24,091 bases of DNA from NCBI GenBank assembly GCA_900547435.1, contig URGO01000028.1, positions 1 through 24,091 of the forward strand. Direction: 5' to 3'. The DNA is from an uncultured Parabacteroides sp. GTDB taxonomy: Bacteria; Bacteroidota; Bacteroidia; Bacteroidales; Tannerellaceae. Each line of letters begins with the position of its first letter. Positions within the stretch are counted from its first letter, which is position 1. The position numbers and the translations under genes were made by a program. The notes under the pieces were generated by a model, which was given only the letters and a program-made list of their open reading frames with translations, did no database searches and was not told where the DNA came from. Shown here piece by piece: positions 16,011-23,587 of this stretch.

Positions 16011-16108
16011 AATCGTCTAACAGCTGTTAGACGCAAGTTGCACAGCTGTTAGACGCAACGTACACGACCGTTAGACGCAAATTGCACAGCTGTTAGACGA
16101 TTCTTTTG
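16011..16108. repeat. 22-bp tandem array bounded by 16-bp inverted arms
   Basis: Four units of 22 bp start at 16021, 16043, 16065 and 16087, each built on CAGCTGTTAGACGCAA or a near variant (the third begins CGACCG, the fourth ends GATT). AATCGTCTAACAGCTG (16011-16026) is the exact reverse complement of 16087-16102, so the array is closed by inverted arms. The left arm and first unit also form a perfect 20-bp palindrome (16014-16033). It ends six bases before the RidA-like gene stop region (16114). Confidence 0.85.
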
Positions 16109-16113
16109 TCCCG

Positions 16114-17268
16114 TTAAAATTCCTCGAAGGCCCTATCTGTTGAAGGAATTACCGCTATGCACTCCATTTCAATGAGCCATCCGGGTCGACAAACCGGCGC
16201 ATGGACAATAATATGGGGCAGGTCCGGATAGTGTTCCGCAAAGAATTGTTCCGTCACATGATAGTCGGCCGTATCGCGCAAGTAGACGATAGCTTGCTGA
16301 ATATCTCCCGTCGTGGCTCCGGCTTCGTTCAGAAGGGCGGAAATATTTTCCAGCATACGGGAGGTCTGTCGGAGGATATCTCCCGGATAAAGGATGTTCC
16401 CTTTGTTGTCGATGCTGGCGGTTCCAGAGATAAACACCTGCGTGCGGTCCGCATAATGGATAGCCGTGCCGCGCTCGAAGGTAACGCCATACTCGTAAGT
16501 CGGATTCAGATGGGTTGGCGCATAGAGGAATTGAATCTGTTCCGGTTTCAATCCCTTTACCGCATAGGTATCCATCGTGACCAGAACGGCCGGGTCGGCA
16601 TTTCTCCCTCCGATGCCCGTGCTTGCGATGTAGTGTGTCTTTTCGGTCAGGTTTTGCGTAACGAAAACCTCTTTGCGCGCCTTGACAACACCGGAATAAT
16701 TCACGTCTACATTCTGGACAAAAAACCAGGTGCGGATGCAATCGGTGGCCAACCGGCATCCCTCTTCCGTCAATTGCATGACATAATCGTTCAAGAGCAG
16801 GCGCGTCTGGTACTCTGAGTTGGATGCCCGGTTAAAAGCTCCTCCGGTCCAGTATTGCGTGTATCCGTTGTGGGTTGCTTTGAGCATTCCGTTTTCTCCG
16901 GTCTCGACCGATACGCCGGTCTGGAACCAGGTCCAGATAGTAATCTTCGTTCCGTTAAGCGGAGCTTGTTGTACAACCGACAAGGCGCATAGGGCATTCT
17001 CGCATTCCCATGCCATAACCAAGTCCGCTTGATTGGCCGCGTCGCTCAGGAAGTAACGCCGGAATACGGCTACGGCATCATCCGCCAGTTCCTCCCGAAC
17101 GACCGATACATACGCCTGCTGGATGTGTTGCAATTGCCGTTCGAAAGAGAGCATCGGGTCTGTAACCTGCAAAAGTACCTGATATTCCGTTGTTCCGCCT
17201 TTCCCGGTAAAAGAAGCAATCTGGGCTTCTACCGCTTTGTCTTCGTATTTCTTTTTTGTATAATTCAT
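16114..17268 (-). CDS. RidA/YjgF-superfamily protein, chorismatase-like
   Basis: I chose ATG at 17268 (MNYTKKKYED, 384 residues). A GTG at 17298 would overlap the upstream gene. No signal peptide is present, so it should be cytoplasmic. The C-terminal third has the YjgF pattern: VFISGTASID, PGDILRQTSRMLENISALLNEAG, and APVCRPGWLIEME near 357-369 with the conserved arginine R361. Single-domain RidA proteins have about 130 residues. The longer two-lobe layout and the SGTASI...PGD..QT wording resemble the FkbO/Hyg5/XanB2 chorismatases, which cleave chorismate. Active-site identity cannot be settled by eye. It lies 13 bp after the mono-heme lipoprotein gene as the last member of the imelysin locus. 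It could instead be a divergent imine deaminase. Confidence 0.75.
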   Translation of the reverse strand: MNYTKKKYEDKAVEAQIASFTGKGGTTEYQVLLQVTDPMLSFERQLQHIQQAYVSVVREELADDAVAVFRRYFLSDAANQADLVMAWECENALCALSVVQQAPLNGTKITIWTWFQTGVSVETGENGMLKATHNGYTQYWTGGAFNRASNSEYQTRLLLNDYVMQLTEEGCRLATDCIRTWFFVQNVDVNYSGVVKARKEVFVTQNLTEKTHYIASTGIGGRNADPAVLVTMDTYAVKGLKPEQIQFLYAPTHLNPTYEYGVTFERGTAIHYADRTQVFISGTASIDNKGNILYPGDILRQTSRMLENISALLNEAGATTGDIQQAIVYLRDTADYHVTEQFFAEHYPDLPHIIVHAPVCRPGWLIEMECIAVIPSTDRAFEEF

Positions 17269-17281
17269 ATAAACAGATTTA

Positions 17282-17992
17282 TCAATTATTTTCAGCACCT
17301 CCGGAAATCCATCCTCTGATTAAGCTCAGTACCTCCTGTTTGCCGGAACTATTGAACATATCCGAATGGATAGGGTTATCTTCCAGAATATCCAGCAAGA
17401 AACTATCATGGATATCGTTGGGGGTTATATAATTCTTACCATCTTCGGAGAGCGGAGCTTTTACATTAACCAAAGATTGATAAGCTGTTCCCTCGCGCAA
17501 ATCCAAGTTCCCGGCCAGACTTGTGCTTTCACCGTGGCAAGATAAGCAATTTAAGTCAAATATTTGCTTTTGGATGCGATCAAAACTTGCTAAATCCAAT
17601 TCTCCTAATGATAATACAATCTGCTCTTCCGTATTATTGTCTACTTCATACGTATAATAGGCGTATACCTCTTTTAACCCCCGGCTGATAACCGCCAGTT
17701 CGATAGTCCTTGTCTCAGCGGGCAGGTTATTCAAGGTTATCGTTACCTCTTTCCCTTCACGTGTCGGTTTCGTGATACGTTTCGAAAGGAGTGGTTGGGA
17801 TTTATCCTCACTATATGAACAGAGAGAAAGTGTATTCTCGCGAGGCCAGGCCTCCAATCCGGTAAATGTTACCGTCAGGGTCGCGGTCCGGCCTGTGTCA
17901 ATAATCTCTTCCGGATAAATCTTTCCCTCATCACAAGCCGTGAAGTAAAGTAATAATCCTATACCTATATAATATAATGGATGCCATTTCAT
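17282..17992 (-). CDS. mono-heme c-type lipoprotein
   Basis: A 236-residue lipoprotein. A short hydrophobic stretch ends in YFTAC with the lipid-bearing cysteine at C20. Residues about 35-130 are beta-rich with no recognised family. The C-terminal part holds one heme-binding motif, C149-x2-C152-H153 (NCLSCHGE), followed by GNLDLREGTAYQSLVNV and ending IRGWISGGAENN. This wording is typical of small cytochrome domains of the planctomycete-type (PSCyt) group. M212 is a possible sixth ligand. It is 12 bp after the porin at 18005 and 13 bp before the RidA-like gene. A role in passing electrons to or from the di-heme protein of the same operon is an inference. Confidence 0.8.
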   Translation of the reverse strand: MKWHPLYYIGIGLLLYFTACDEGKIYPEEIIDTGRTATLTVTFTGLEAWPRENTLSLCSYSEDKSQPLLSKRITKPTREGKEVTITLNNLPAETRTIELAVISRGLKEVYAYYTYEVDNNTEEQIVLSLGELDLASFDRIQKQIFDLNCLSCHGESTSLAGNLDLREGTAYQSLVNVKAPLSEDGKNYITPNDIHDSFLLDILEDNPIHSDMFNSSGKQEVLSLIRGWISGGAENN

Positions 17993-18004
17993 AGGACGAT
18001 ATGC

Positions 18005-19240
18005 TTAGAATGTGAATTGTAACATAGCCGTAGCCGAATGGCGGGCCAAACTTATGGCGGCCTCGTCCCGGTCATTTTGAGTCTCATGTCCGGTCCGACC
18101 TAAATATTGATACATGAGCTGGAGCTTCAAGTTGTTGTTGAAGAAATAGTAGTTCAAGCCTACCGCCGGCATGTTCAACATCCCTCCTGTGTCTGTCCCG
18201 TTACGGTCATACCAATCGTAACGGATAGCACCTTGCAATTTATCTGTAATGAAATAGCCGGCTTGGGCATAAGCACCCCAGAAGTTCTCGTCCGGTTTTT
18301 GCATGATGTCGGTAAAGTGCATATTCATGTAATAGGCTTCGGCTGCAAAATACCAGCGATTGTATATCCACGCGAACTCCAATCCGACACGCGTATCGCT
18401 ACTTGTCAGGAATTCGGCTTCCGCGTTGTATGAAGCCGATACGCCTATTGACATTTTATCGTCGTTCAGATTCTCCGGTGAGCCTTGCGACATAGGCATT
18501 TCTCCTTTTGGCATAAAAGCCAAACGTCCGGCATATAATAAAGACGGAAGCCATTTATGGTCATCGCAATTGGTTTTATTGGCCACATTTACATCTATGC
18601 CGGTACCATTAAAGATACCTAATTGGTATTGCCAGCGATTGTTGACCAAACCATGAATCTGAACTCCTAAATCAAAGCCGGTCGACATGCTTGGTACCAC
18701 ATAATTGATATCGTACGGAAGCAATACAGCTGCGGTGGTCGAGGTGGGAAGTACGGGGAACAACGTTTCGCCCAATGTGCTTAAATAGCCATGCATAAAC
18801 GGAGTTTTGAATTTTCCGACACGAACGCGGAACGATTCTTTCAAGGCAATGTCAAACCAAGCTTGTTGCAACAATGCCCCTCCGCTTTTGGCGGCATTCA
18901 AAGAAAGGTTAAACGTAACTTTCCCGAAAGCTTTTCCGGTAAATCCTAAAATAGCATTAGGGATAGCGAACCCCGAATTAGCCACGTTTTTGGCATAGTG
19001 ACTCTCCAATCCTTGGTCGTCATAACGGTTATAACAGGCGCTCGCCTGCACCAAGGCATAAGGTTTGAAAAGGAAATCGCCGGCCTTTGTCGAGAAGGAG
19101 AAACCTTTCTTCCCGGCCAACGATACGACATCGTTTTCTACATATTTGTCATCTGCATCATTTGTCCATTTTTGAGCGTTTGCCTGAAATGTTTGGAATG
19201 ATAGGATAGTTGCTGCGATTGTAATATATATCTTTTTCAT
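18005..19240 (-). CDS. outer-membrane porin, second of the imelysin locus
   Basis: A 411-residue porin O/P-type beta-barrel with signal peptide (MKKIYITIAATILSFQTF, cut after QANA). FRVRVGKFKTPF is the usual strand-turn motif of this group, and the chain ends in an aromatic residue (MLQFTF), the signal for barrel assembly. It lies 23 bp after the di-heme gene and 12 bp before the mono-heme lipoprotein gene. Co-operon placement suggests it lets the locus's substrate, perhaps ferric or ferrous iron or a chelate, cross the outer membrane. Confidence 0.85.
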   Translation of the reverse strand: MKKIYITIAATILSFQTFQANAQKWTNDADDKYVENDVVSLAGKKGFSFSTKAGDFLFKPYALVQASACYNRYDDQGLESHYAKNVANSGFAIPNAILGFTGKAFGKVTFNLSLNAAKSGGALLQQAWFDIALKESFRVRVGKFKTPFMHGYLSTLGETLFPVLPTSTTAAVLLPYDINYVVPSMSTGFDLGVQIHGLVNNRWQYQLGIFNGTGIDVNVANKTNCDDHKWLPSLLYAGRLAFMPKGEMPMSQGSPENLNDDKMSIGVSASYNAEAEFLTSSDTRVGLEFAWIYNRWYFAAEAYYMNMHFTDIMQKPDENFWGAYAQAGYFITDKLQGAIRYDWYDRNGTDTGGMLNMPAVGLNYYFFNNNLKLQLMYQYLGRTGHETQNDRDEAAISLARHSATAMLQFTF

Positions 19241-19263
19241 ATGGAATGAAGTTGTTATTCAGA

Positions 19264-20670
19264 TTATAAACTTTGAAGGAATTTGATTAATGCCGCCCGT
19301 TCTTCTTTTGTCATACGAGCGAATAGTGTGCGTGAGGCTGCTCCCTCTCCGCCGTGCCACATGATAGCTTCCGTCAGATTGCGGGCACGCCCATCATGCA
19401 GGTAATAGGAATGACCGTTCACTACTTCTTGCAGGCCTAATCCCCAAAGCGGTGCGGTTCGCCATTCATTTCCGTTGGCTAATCCGCTTGGATAATCATC
19501 TCCCAGTTCGACTCCCATATCGTGAATCAGGAAGTCGGTATAAGGATGGATTACCTGATTCCCCAATTGCGGTATTTCTGTATTGTTTAGAAGGATGGAG
19601 CCACGTGGACGAGTCTTTAACGTGGTAACATGACATAAATGGCATTTAGCCTCATAAAATAACTGTTCTCCTTGTTGGACTTCCGGATCATTTACATTTC
19701 GACGAGCCGGAACACCGAGACATTGCATATAAAGGTCTACATCCTCCATGTCTTCGGTAGATACTTGCACTCCTGTCATAGCAAACCCCATCATGTTGCT
19801 TTGCCCTTCACCAACTTCGTGCGGGAAACGGTCGTTCGTTACACCTAAATCGGACGAGAATCCCAATTCAACGGTCAAATCTTGGTGATTGGCTTTGTTG
19901 CCCGATAATCCGATTCCATATTTACCTTTCTCTGTTACATAGTTAAGACGTCCGCTGATTCCGTATTCCGGATAATTACTTTGCTTGGCAATTTCTTTCA
20001 GCATATCCAGATCAACCGCCATCATTTGCCCCATACCTACGTGGCGCAATGGTTGGCGTACGGATATGCGTAAGTCAGACATAGGAATGCTATCGGCATA
20101 CCATTCTGTTATTTCATAGTGAGGTGTCATCAGCTCGTACTCCTCTCCGTCCGGAAAGGTATATTTCTTTGTTGTTGTCGTAATTTTCACTTTTCCTTCA
20201 GCTTTGGTCCCATAGATAGATTGATCATGCAATACGCGGCCATAGTCTTGGAAATAGCCTCCGCTTTTACGGCTAATATAAATTAACATGGAGGAAAATC
20301 CCGCTCCTGATCCTCCATCGGCAATAGCCGGGCGTGTCCTTCCTGTACTTTTATGGCAACTTCCACAAGAGTATCCGGCATAAAGCGGACCTAATCCTCC
20401 GCCATCTACATTGTCTACGCCACGGGCATCATCATATAAACCGTCTCCGCGGTTGAAACGTTCTTCTAATTCTCCCGTAACCCAATCGGCTTGTGTGTCG
20501 TAAGCATCCGGCGCATTGGAAAAGATGGTTGAAATGCCTGCTGATAATTCTTTCTGCGATGCAGGCTGCCCGTTCGGTTTGGTAACCATCCAGTCCTCCA
20601 TATCTTCTTGCTCGCAACTGCAAAGAAACAGGCCGGTCAGAGTATATACTATGAATTGTTTACCTTTCAT
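19264..20670 (-). CDS. di-heme oxidoreductase-like lipoprotein (DUF1111 type)
   Basis: A 468-residue lipoprotein with lipobox LCSC (lipidated C19). Two c-type heme motifs are present: C102-x2-C105-H106 (YSCGSCHKS) and C343-x2-C346-H347 (AKCHLCHVT). The C-terminal region has WRTAPLWGLG, HDGRARNLTEAIMWHGGE, the family signature of DUF1111 'thiol oxidoreductase' / di-heme peroxidase-like proteins. Members occur beside imelysin genes in several phyla and are thought to take part in iron uptake by changing iron redox state; the reaction is unproven. It lies 139 bp downstream of the imelysin gene, with repeats and a 12-bp hairpin in between, and 23 bp before the next porin. Confidence 0.9.
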   Translation of the reverse strand: MKGKQFIVYTLTGLFLCSCEQEDMEDWMVTKPNGQPASQKELSAGISTIFSNAPDAYDTQADWVTGELEERFNRGDGLYDDARGVDNVDGGGLGPLYAGYSCGSCHKSTGRTRPAIADGGSGAGFSSMLIYISRKSGGYFQDYGRVLHDQSIYGTKAEGKVKITTTTKKYTFPDGEEYELMTPHYEITEWYADSIPMSDLRISVRQPLRHVGMGQMMAVDLDMLKEIAKQSNYPEYGISGRLNYVTEKGKYGIGLSGNKANHQDLTVELGFSSDLGVTNDRFPHEVGEGQSNMMGFAMTGVQVSTEDMEDVDLYMQCLGVPARRNVNDPEVQQGEQLFYEAKCHLCHVTTLKTRPRGSILLNNTEIPQLGNQVIHPYTDFLIHDMGVELGDDYPSGLANGNEWRTAPLWGLGLQEVVNGHSYYLHDGRARNLTEAIMWHGGEGAASRTLFARMTKEERAALIKFLQSL

Positions 20671-20715
20671 CTTTATTGGTTATTTGTTTTAATCTGTATA
20701 AGAAGCTGTTTTGGG

Positions 20716-20747
20716 GCTTTTGAGTTTGTTGGCTTTTAAGTCTTCGT
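20716..20747 (+). repeat. 8-bp repeat units inside the imelysin operon
   Basis: GCTTTTGA, GTTTGTTG, GCTTTTAA and GTCTTCGT keep an 8-bp register. This is the most degenerate of the five arrays. Confidence 0.5.
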
Positions 20748-20754
20748 CTAAGGG

Positions 20755-20802
20755 AGCGGAGTCGAAGGGCCTTCTGTTTGTAGGAGATGTTTCGACTCCG
20801 CT
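20755..20802. repeat. 12-bp inverted repeat between imelysin and di-heme genes
   Basis: AGCGGAGTCGAA (20755-20766) pairs exactly with TTCGACTCCGCT (20791-20802) across 24 nt. It begins 8 bp after the imelysin stop in transcript direction. As a hairpin in the middle of an operon it could reduce read-through or protect the upstream message. No T-run follows. Confidence 0.65.
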
Positions 20803-20809
20803 TCGCTTG

Positions 20810-22033
20810 TTAATCTTGACTGGTCAGAGCAGCACGAATCACATCCAAACCTTTTGTCAGTTCGGCACAAGCATCCATGGCTGCCTGATTTTCCGTATCA
20901 GCTCCCAGATTATTACGGAACGGATAAGGAATACCTTGGATAGCATCGATTGTAGCGTCAATCTGTACAACCATCAAGCTATCTAATGTCGGATTTACAA
21001 TCTGGCACAACGTATGCAAGCTGTTTTCAGCTGCAGTTTCAGCATCCAGGTCACGTCCGCCGAAATAAGAGTTCTTAATGCTGACGATATTGTTTGCATA
21101 ATCATCGATAGAGTTCCAGCTATACCAGGATTCTACCGCCAACACACCGGGATTATCCGGATCTGTAGCATCTTGATTACTGCCTTTCCATGCGTCAATC
21201 GGATCTTTAATCTTGGCGGTTCCTACTTCATTGGAGATGCCGCCCATGCCATTGTCGCCGTTCAACATGGTTTCGATAGCCTGATAAACACTGCTTAATC
21301 CGGCATAAGCGGAACCATCGTGGCTCTTCATGGCCTCGGCGTATGAAGTCGGGACAATATCATTACCCAGGCCTTCAGCCCAACCTTGATAAAGTTCCTG
21401 CGTATCTTTCAGCATACGGTCTGAGACAATCTGCAAGTATTGAAGTTCATTTTCTGTAAATGGAGTTTCTTCCAAATTGCGGGATTCACCATCTGAGAAC
21501 AACATACGTTCTGCCGTATGGAAACCACGCAAATTTTGAGAAGCTTCAGAGTCACCGGTTATCCCCGTGAAATCACCGTTGGCAATAATCTCGTCAATAC
21601 CTCCCTTATCCAAAGGCCAGCTATCCAGACTTGGGTCATATTGTCCCAAATCAGCTACGCCATAAAGAAACGCCTCGCTTTCTTCCCAAGGAACCCGTAC
21701 AGCCCGCCAAGCCGCACAAGCATCGTCCAAGTCATTTTGGCTTTGGCTTGCCACAAACTTAACGATAGCCGCATGATAATCTTCCATCTTATCCAGCATT
21801 TCCGCATAGGTCGGAAGAACCACATCGTCCACATAAGTTGTTACCGTAGCACTCATTTGTTCCTCGGTCGGCTTGTTCCCGGTATAACTGGGATGAGAAA
21901 AATCAGCCAAAGCTTCAAAAGTCACCTCTTCGGCAGGTGTTGGAGTTGGAGTGTCCGGATCATCATCACTACAAGCACTAAAACTTAATGTCAGTCCCAT
22001 CATCATCATGGGAAATAAAAGAACTTTTTTCAT
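20810..22033 (-). CDS. imelysin-like (ICMP/peptidase M75) lipoprotein
   Basis: A 407-residue lipoprotein: signal ending in LSFSAC (lipidated C21), then a flexible D/P/T-rich linker to about residue 35. The helical imelysin domain carries the diagnostic GxHxxE motif as G170-F-H172-T-A-E175. The family was named for insulin-cleaving activity, but its members are now mostly regarded as periplasmic iron-uptake factors with related folds to EfeO. YGVADLGQYDPSLDSWP and the second helical half (residues 220-400) complete the domain. It lies 31 bp after the first porin and leads into the di-heme gene. Genomic association with DUF1111 proteins supports a shared iron role. Confidence 0.93.
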   Translation of the reverse strand: MKKVLLFPMMMMGLTLSFSACSDDDPDTPTPTPAEEVTFEALADFSHPSYTGNKPTEEQMSATVTTYVDDVVLPTYAEMLDKMEDYHAAIVKFVASQSQNDLDDACAAWRAVRVPWEESEAFLYGVADLGQYDPSLDSWPLDKGGIDEIIANGDFTGITGDSEASQNLRGFHTAERMLFSDGESRNLEETPFTENELQYLQIVSDRMLKDTQELYQGWAEGLGNDIVPTSYAEAMKSHDGSAYAGLSSVYQAIETMLNGDNGMGGISNEVGTAKIKDPIDAWKGSNQDATDPDNPGVLAVESWYSWNSIDDYANNIVSIKNSYFGGRDLDAETAAENSLHTLCQIVNPTLDSLMVVQIDATIDAIQGIPYPFRNNLGADTENQAAMDACAELTKGLDVIRAALTSQD

Positions 22034-22064
22034 TTTGTATTACTATTTGAATTGTTTGAATTTG

Positions 22065-23381
22065 TTATTTCTTGATAAACCATCCGATATAAGCAATGCC
22101 GATTGACACCATATTTTGACTGTTATAATCGCCTTGCCCTACAATACGATGTGTATAATCCGCTTTAACAACCAAGTTGGATAATGGATAGTAATTGAAT
22201 CCGGCCGTAATCACACTCTTTTGCAAACGGCGATCAGCAAGCTTCACGCTTCCTTTTTCCATGGATTGCATCGGATTGTAATATTCATAGCGGAAGAATG
22301 GATAAAGTTTTATCGGCTTCTGGCTGGTAAAGAAAGAACCGATGTTGTAACCGATTTCAGCTCCATAGCTAACGGCTGTCTCGGCCATCGGAGTGGTGGG
22401 ATAACCGGATGCTCCTGTCGAATGGCTATTCACGTTCGCCAACTGATCGCTATTCCCTAAATGACCGTAAACGATATTACCGCGTGCGATTAAATTGTTG
22501 TTCGGGCTTTTGTATTGTGCATCAGCCGTTACGATGGTCAACGGATATTTGTAATCTCGGTTATAACTCGGTTTGCTGGAGTTTTTCGAAGGCTGGTTGT
22601 AATAGAATGAAGCCCCCACTCGCAAACCCTGCAATTTCTTTACTCCATTGTAATTAACTCGGGCAACAAACGCCGGGTGGGTAAACTGAGTCTCTTCGAA
22701 TGCGCCTTGATTCCCTTTGCCCACCCAATATTCACGACGGAAGTTCTGTGGGTCCAATCCGGAAACAGCCTGCAACTCATAATCAAAGTTTCCTAAATCA
22801 CCAAAAATTGCCACACCGGTCTCATGCCATGTGGAAGGAAGAATAGTCGTCTCACCTTCCGGACGATAGACTCCAAAGAAATTCAAGGGTTCGTGGTGCG
22901 TATTGGTTAATCCGCCCGGAACAATCATGTGACCAAAACGGAAATTCAAATGTTTATTCATTAAATAAGAAATATGGAATTGCTCCAAAGCGACTTCACC
23001 TCCCTTTTCAATTTCCGTTTCATACTCACCGTTCTCTTCATCCCATTCTATTTCCCGGGCAGCACCTGTACCGCCATATTCGAATTCAATTTCAGAACTT
23101 AATACCCATTTGGGCGAAAATTTATAATCGAACGCCAATATGAAGCGTGGAATGGAGATTGTCGCACGATTACGATGGTTCGTACCCACGTTGGTCTTCC
23201 AATTCCAATCATAATCCATGTAGCTTGCCGCCATTTCCCCATAACCTCCGAAGCGGAATTTCTGATAATCGTCAGAATAGAGCTCTTCGGCCTTAACTGT
23301 AGAGCTCATATCGCTCTCCTGAGCCATCAAAGGCCCTGTCGTACATAAAGATAATACCAGTAATTTTGCTAATCTTTTCAT
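22065..23381 (-). CDS. outer-membrane porin, first of the imelysin locus
   Basis: I chose ATG at 23381 (MKRLAKLLVLSLC, 438 residues), which gives a clean signal peptide cut after LMA. An extension to 23438 would pass through the promoter. The mature protein is a beta-barrel with repeated aromatic strands. FRFGGYGEMAASYM, FSPKWVLSSEIEFEYGGTG, FRFGHMIVPGG and a closing IAYIGWFIKK are recognisable landmarks. An acidic loop (EIEWDEENGEYETEIE, about residues 129-145) and a HEPLNFF segment might touch cations, but this is a guess. It is the first gene after the promoter at 23401-23432. Together with the porin at 18005 it gives the locus two distinct barrels. Confidence 0.85.
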   Translation of the reverse strand: MKRLAKLLVLSLCTTGPLMAQESDMSSTVKAEELYSDDYQKFRFGGYGEMAASYMDYDWNWKTNVGTNHRNRATISIPRFILAFDYKFSPKWVLSSEIEFEYGGTGAAREIEWDEENGEYETEIEKGGEVALEQFHISYLMNKHLNFRFGHMIVPGGLTNTHHEPLNFFGVYRPEGETTILPSTWHETGVAIFGDLGNFDYELQAVSGLDPQNFRREYWVGKGNQGAFEETQFTHPAFVARVNYNGVKKLQGLRVGASFYYNQPSKNSSKPSYNRDYKYPLTIVTADAQYKSPNNNLIARGNIVYGHLGNSDQLANVNSHSTGASGYPTTPMAETAVSYGAEIGYNIGSFFTSQKPIKLYPFFRYEYYNPMQSMEKGSVKLADRRLQKSVITAGFNYYPLSNLVVKADYTHRIVGQGDYNSQNMVSIGIAYIGWFIKK

Positions 23382-23400
23382 TGTGTTTTTTAATTTTGTG

Positions 23401-23432
23401 CAAAAGTACGTTGAGGCAAGTGGGCGCACAAT
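23401..23432 (-). promoter_or_regulatory. promoter of the imelysin locus
   Basis: On the minus strand TACTTTTG (23401-23408) matches TAnnTTTG, and ATTG (23429-23432) lies 20 bp upstream. It is 20 bp before the chosen ATG, leaving a very short leader. It is the strongest promoter match at the head of the six-gene train, and candidate operators lie directly upstream. Confidence 0.65.
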
Positions 23433-23441
23433 AACCATTCT

Positions 23442-23520
23442 TAGGTATAATCGGAAGTGGCATACCTCGTTATAGGTATTTCGTTCGGTGTGGATGGGAA
23501 AATACTAAATAGTAGGTATA
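23442..23520. promoter_or_regulatory. cluster of AGGTAT/ATACCT sites, candidate operators
   Basis: AGGTAT occurs at 23443-23448, 23474-23479 and 23514-23519, and ATACCT at 23462-23467. The middle pair is a perfect inverted repeat with a 6-bp spacer (23462-23479). TACTA-AA-TAGTA at 23503-23514 is another dyad. They start 10 bp upstream of the -33 element. No Fur-like GATAAT box is seen. Confidence 0.4.
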
Positions 23521-23548
23521 GAGCTATCTTTAATACTTACATTTGGGT

Positions 23549-23580
23549 ATTGCAGATGCTTTCCGGACGATTTATTTTTG
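23549..23580 (+). promoter_or_regulatory. possible rightward promoter
   Basis: ATTG (23549-23552), 20 bp, then TATTTTTG (23573-23580) gives the same architecture as the opposing promoter of the imelysin locus. No gene of normal size follows; a terminator hairpin does at 23685. Confidence 0.35.
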
Positions 23581-23587
23581 CCCTGTC

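Noticed and set aside
16011..16108. CRISPR array
   Set aside because: The units follow each other with no unique spacers of protospacer length, the period is 22 bp, and no cas gene is near.
16169..16759. 196-codon frame on the minus strand within the RidA-like gene
   Set aside because: It is another frame of the same strand with low-complexity R/H/G/Y composition, while the RidA frame has clear family motifs.
16201..16818. 205-codon open frame on the plus strand
   Set aside because: It is antisense to the RidA-like gene, has no recognisable motif and reflects base composition of the opposite strand. Other long antisense frames (for example 10701-11213, 3082-3552, 21518-21988) were rejected for the same reason.
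23382..23438. N-terminal extension of the first porin of the imelysin locus
   Set aside because: It would put a non-signal sequence in front of a clean signal peptide and would include the predicted promoter.
23382..23460. Fur box at the imelysin promoter
   Set aside because: No sequence close to repeated GATAAT hexamers was found near the promoter.
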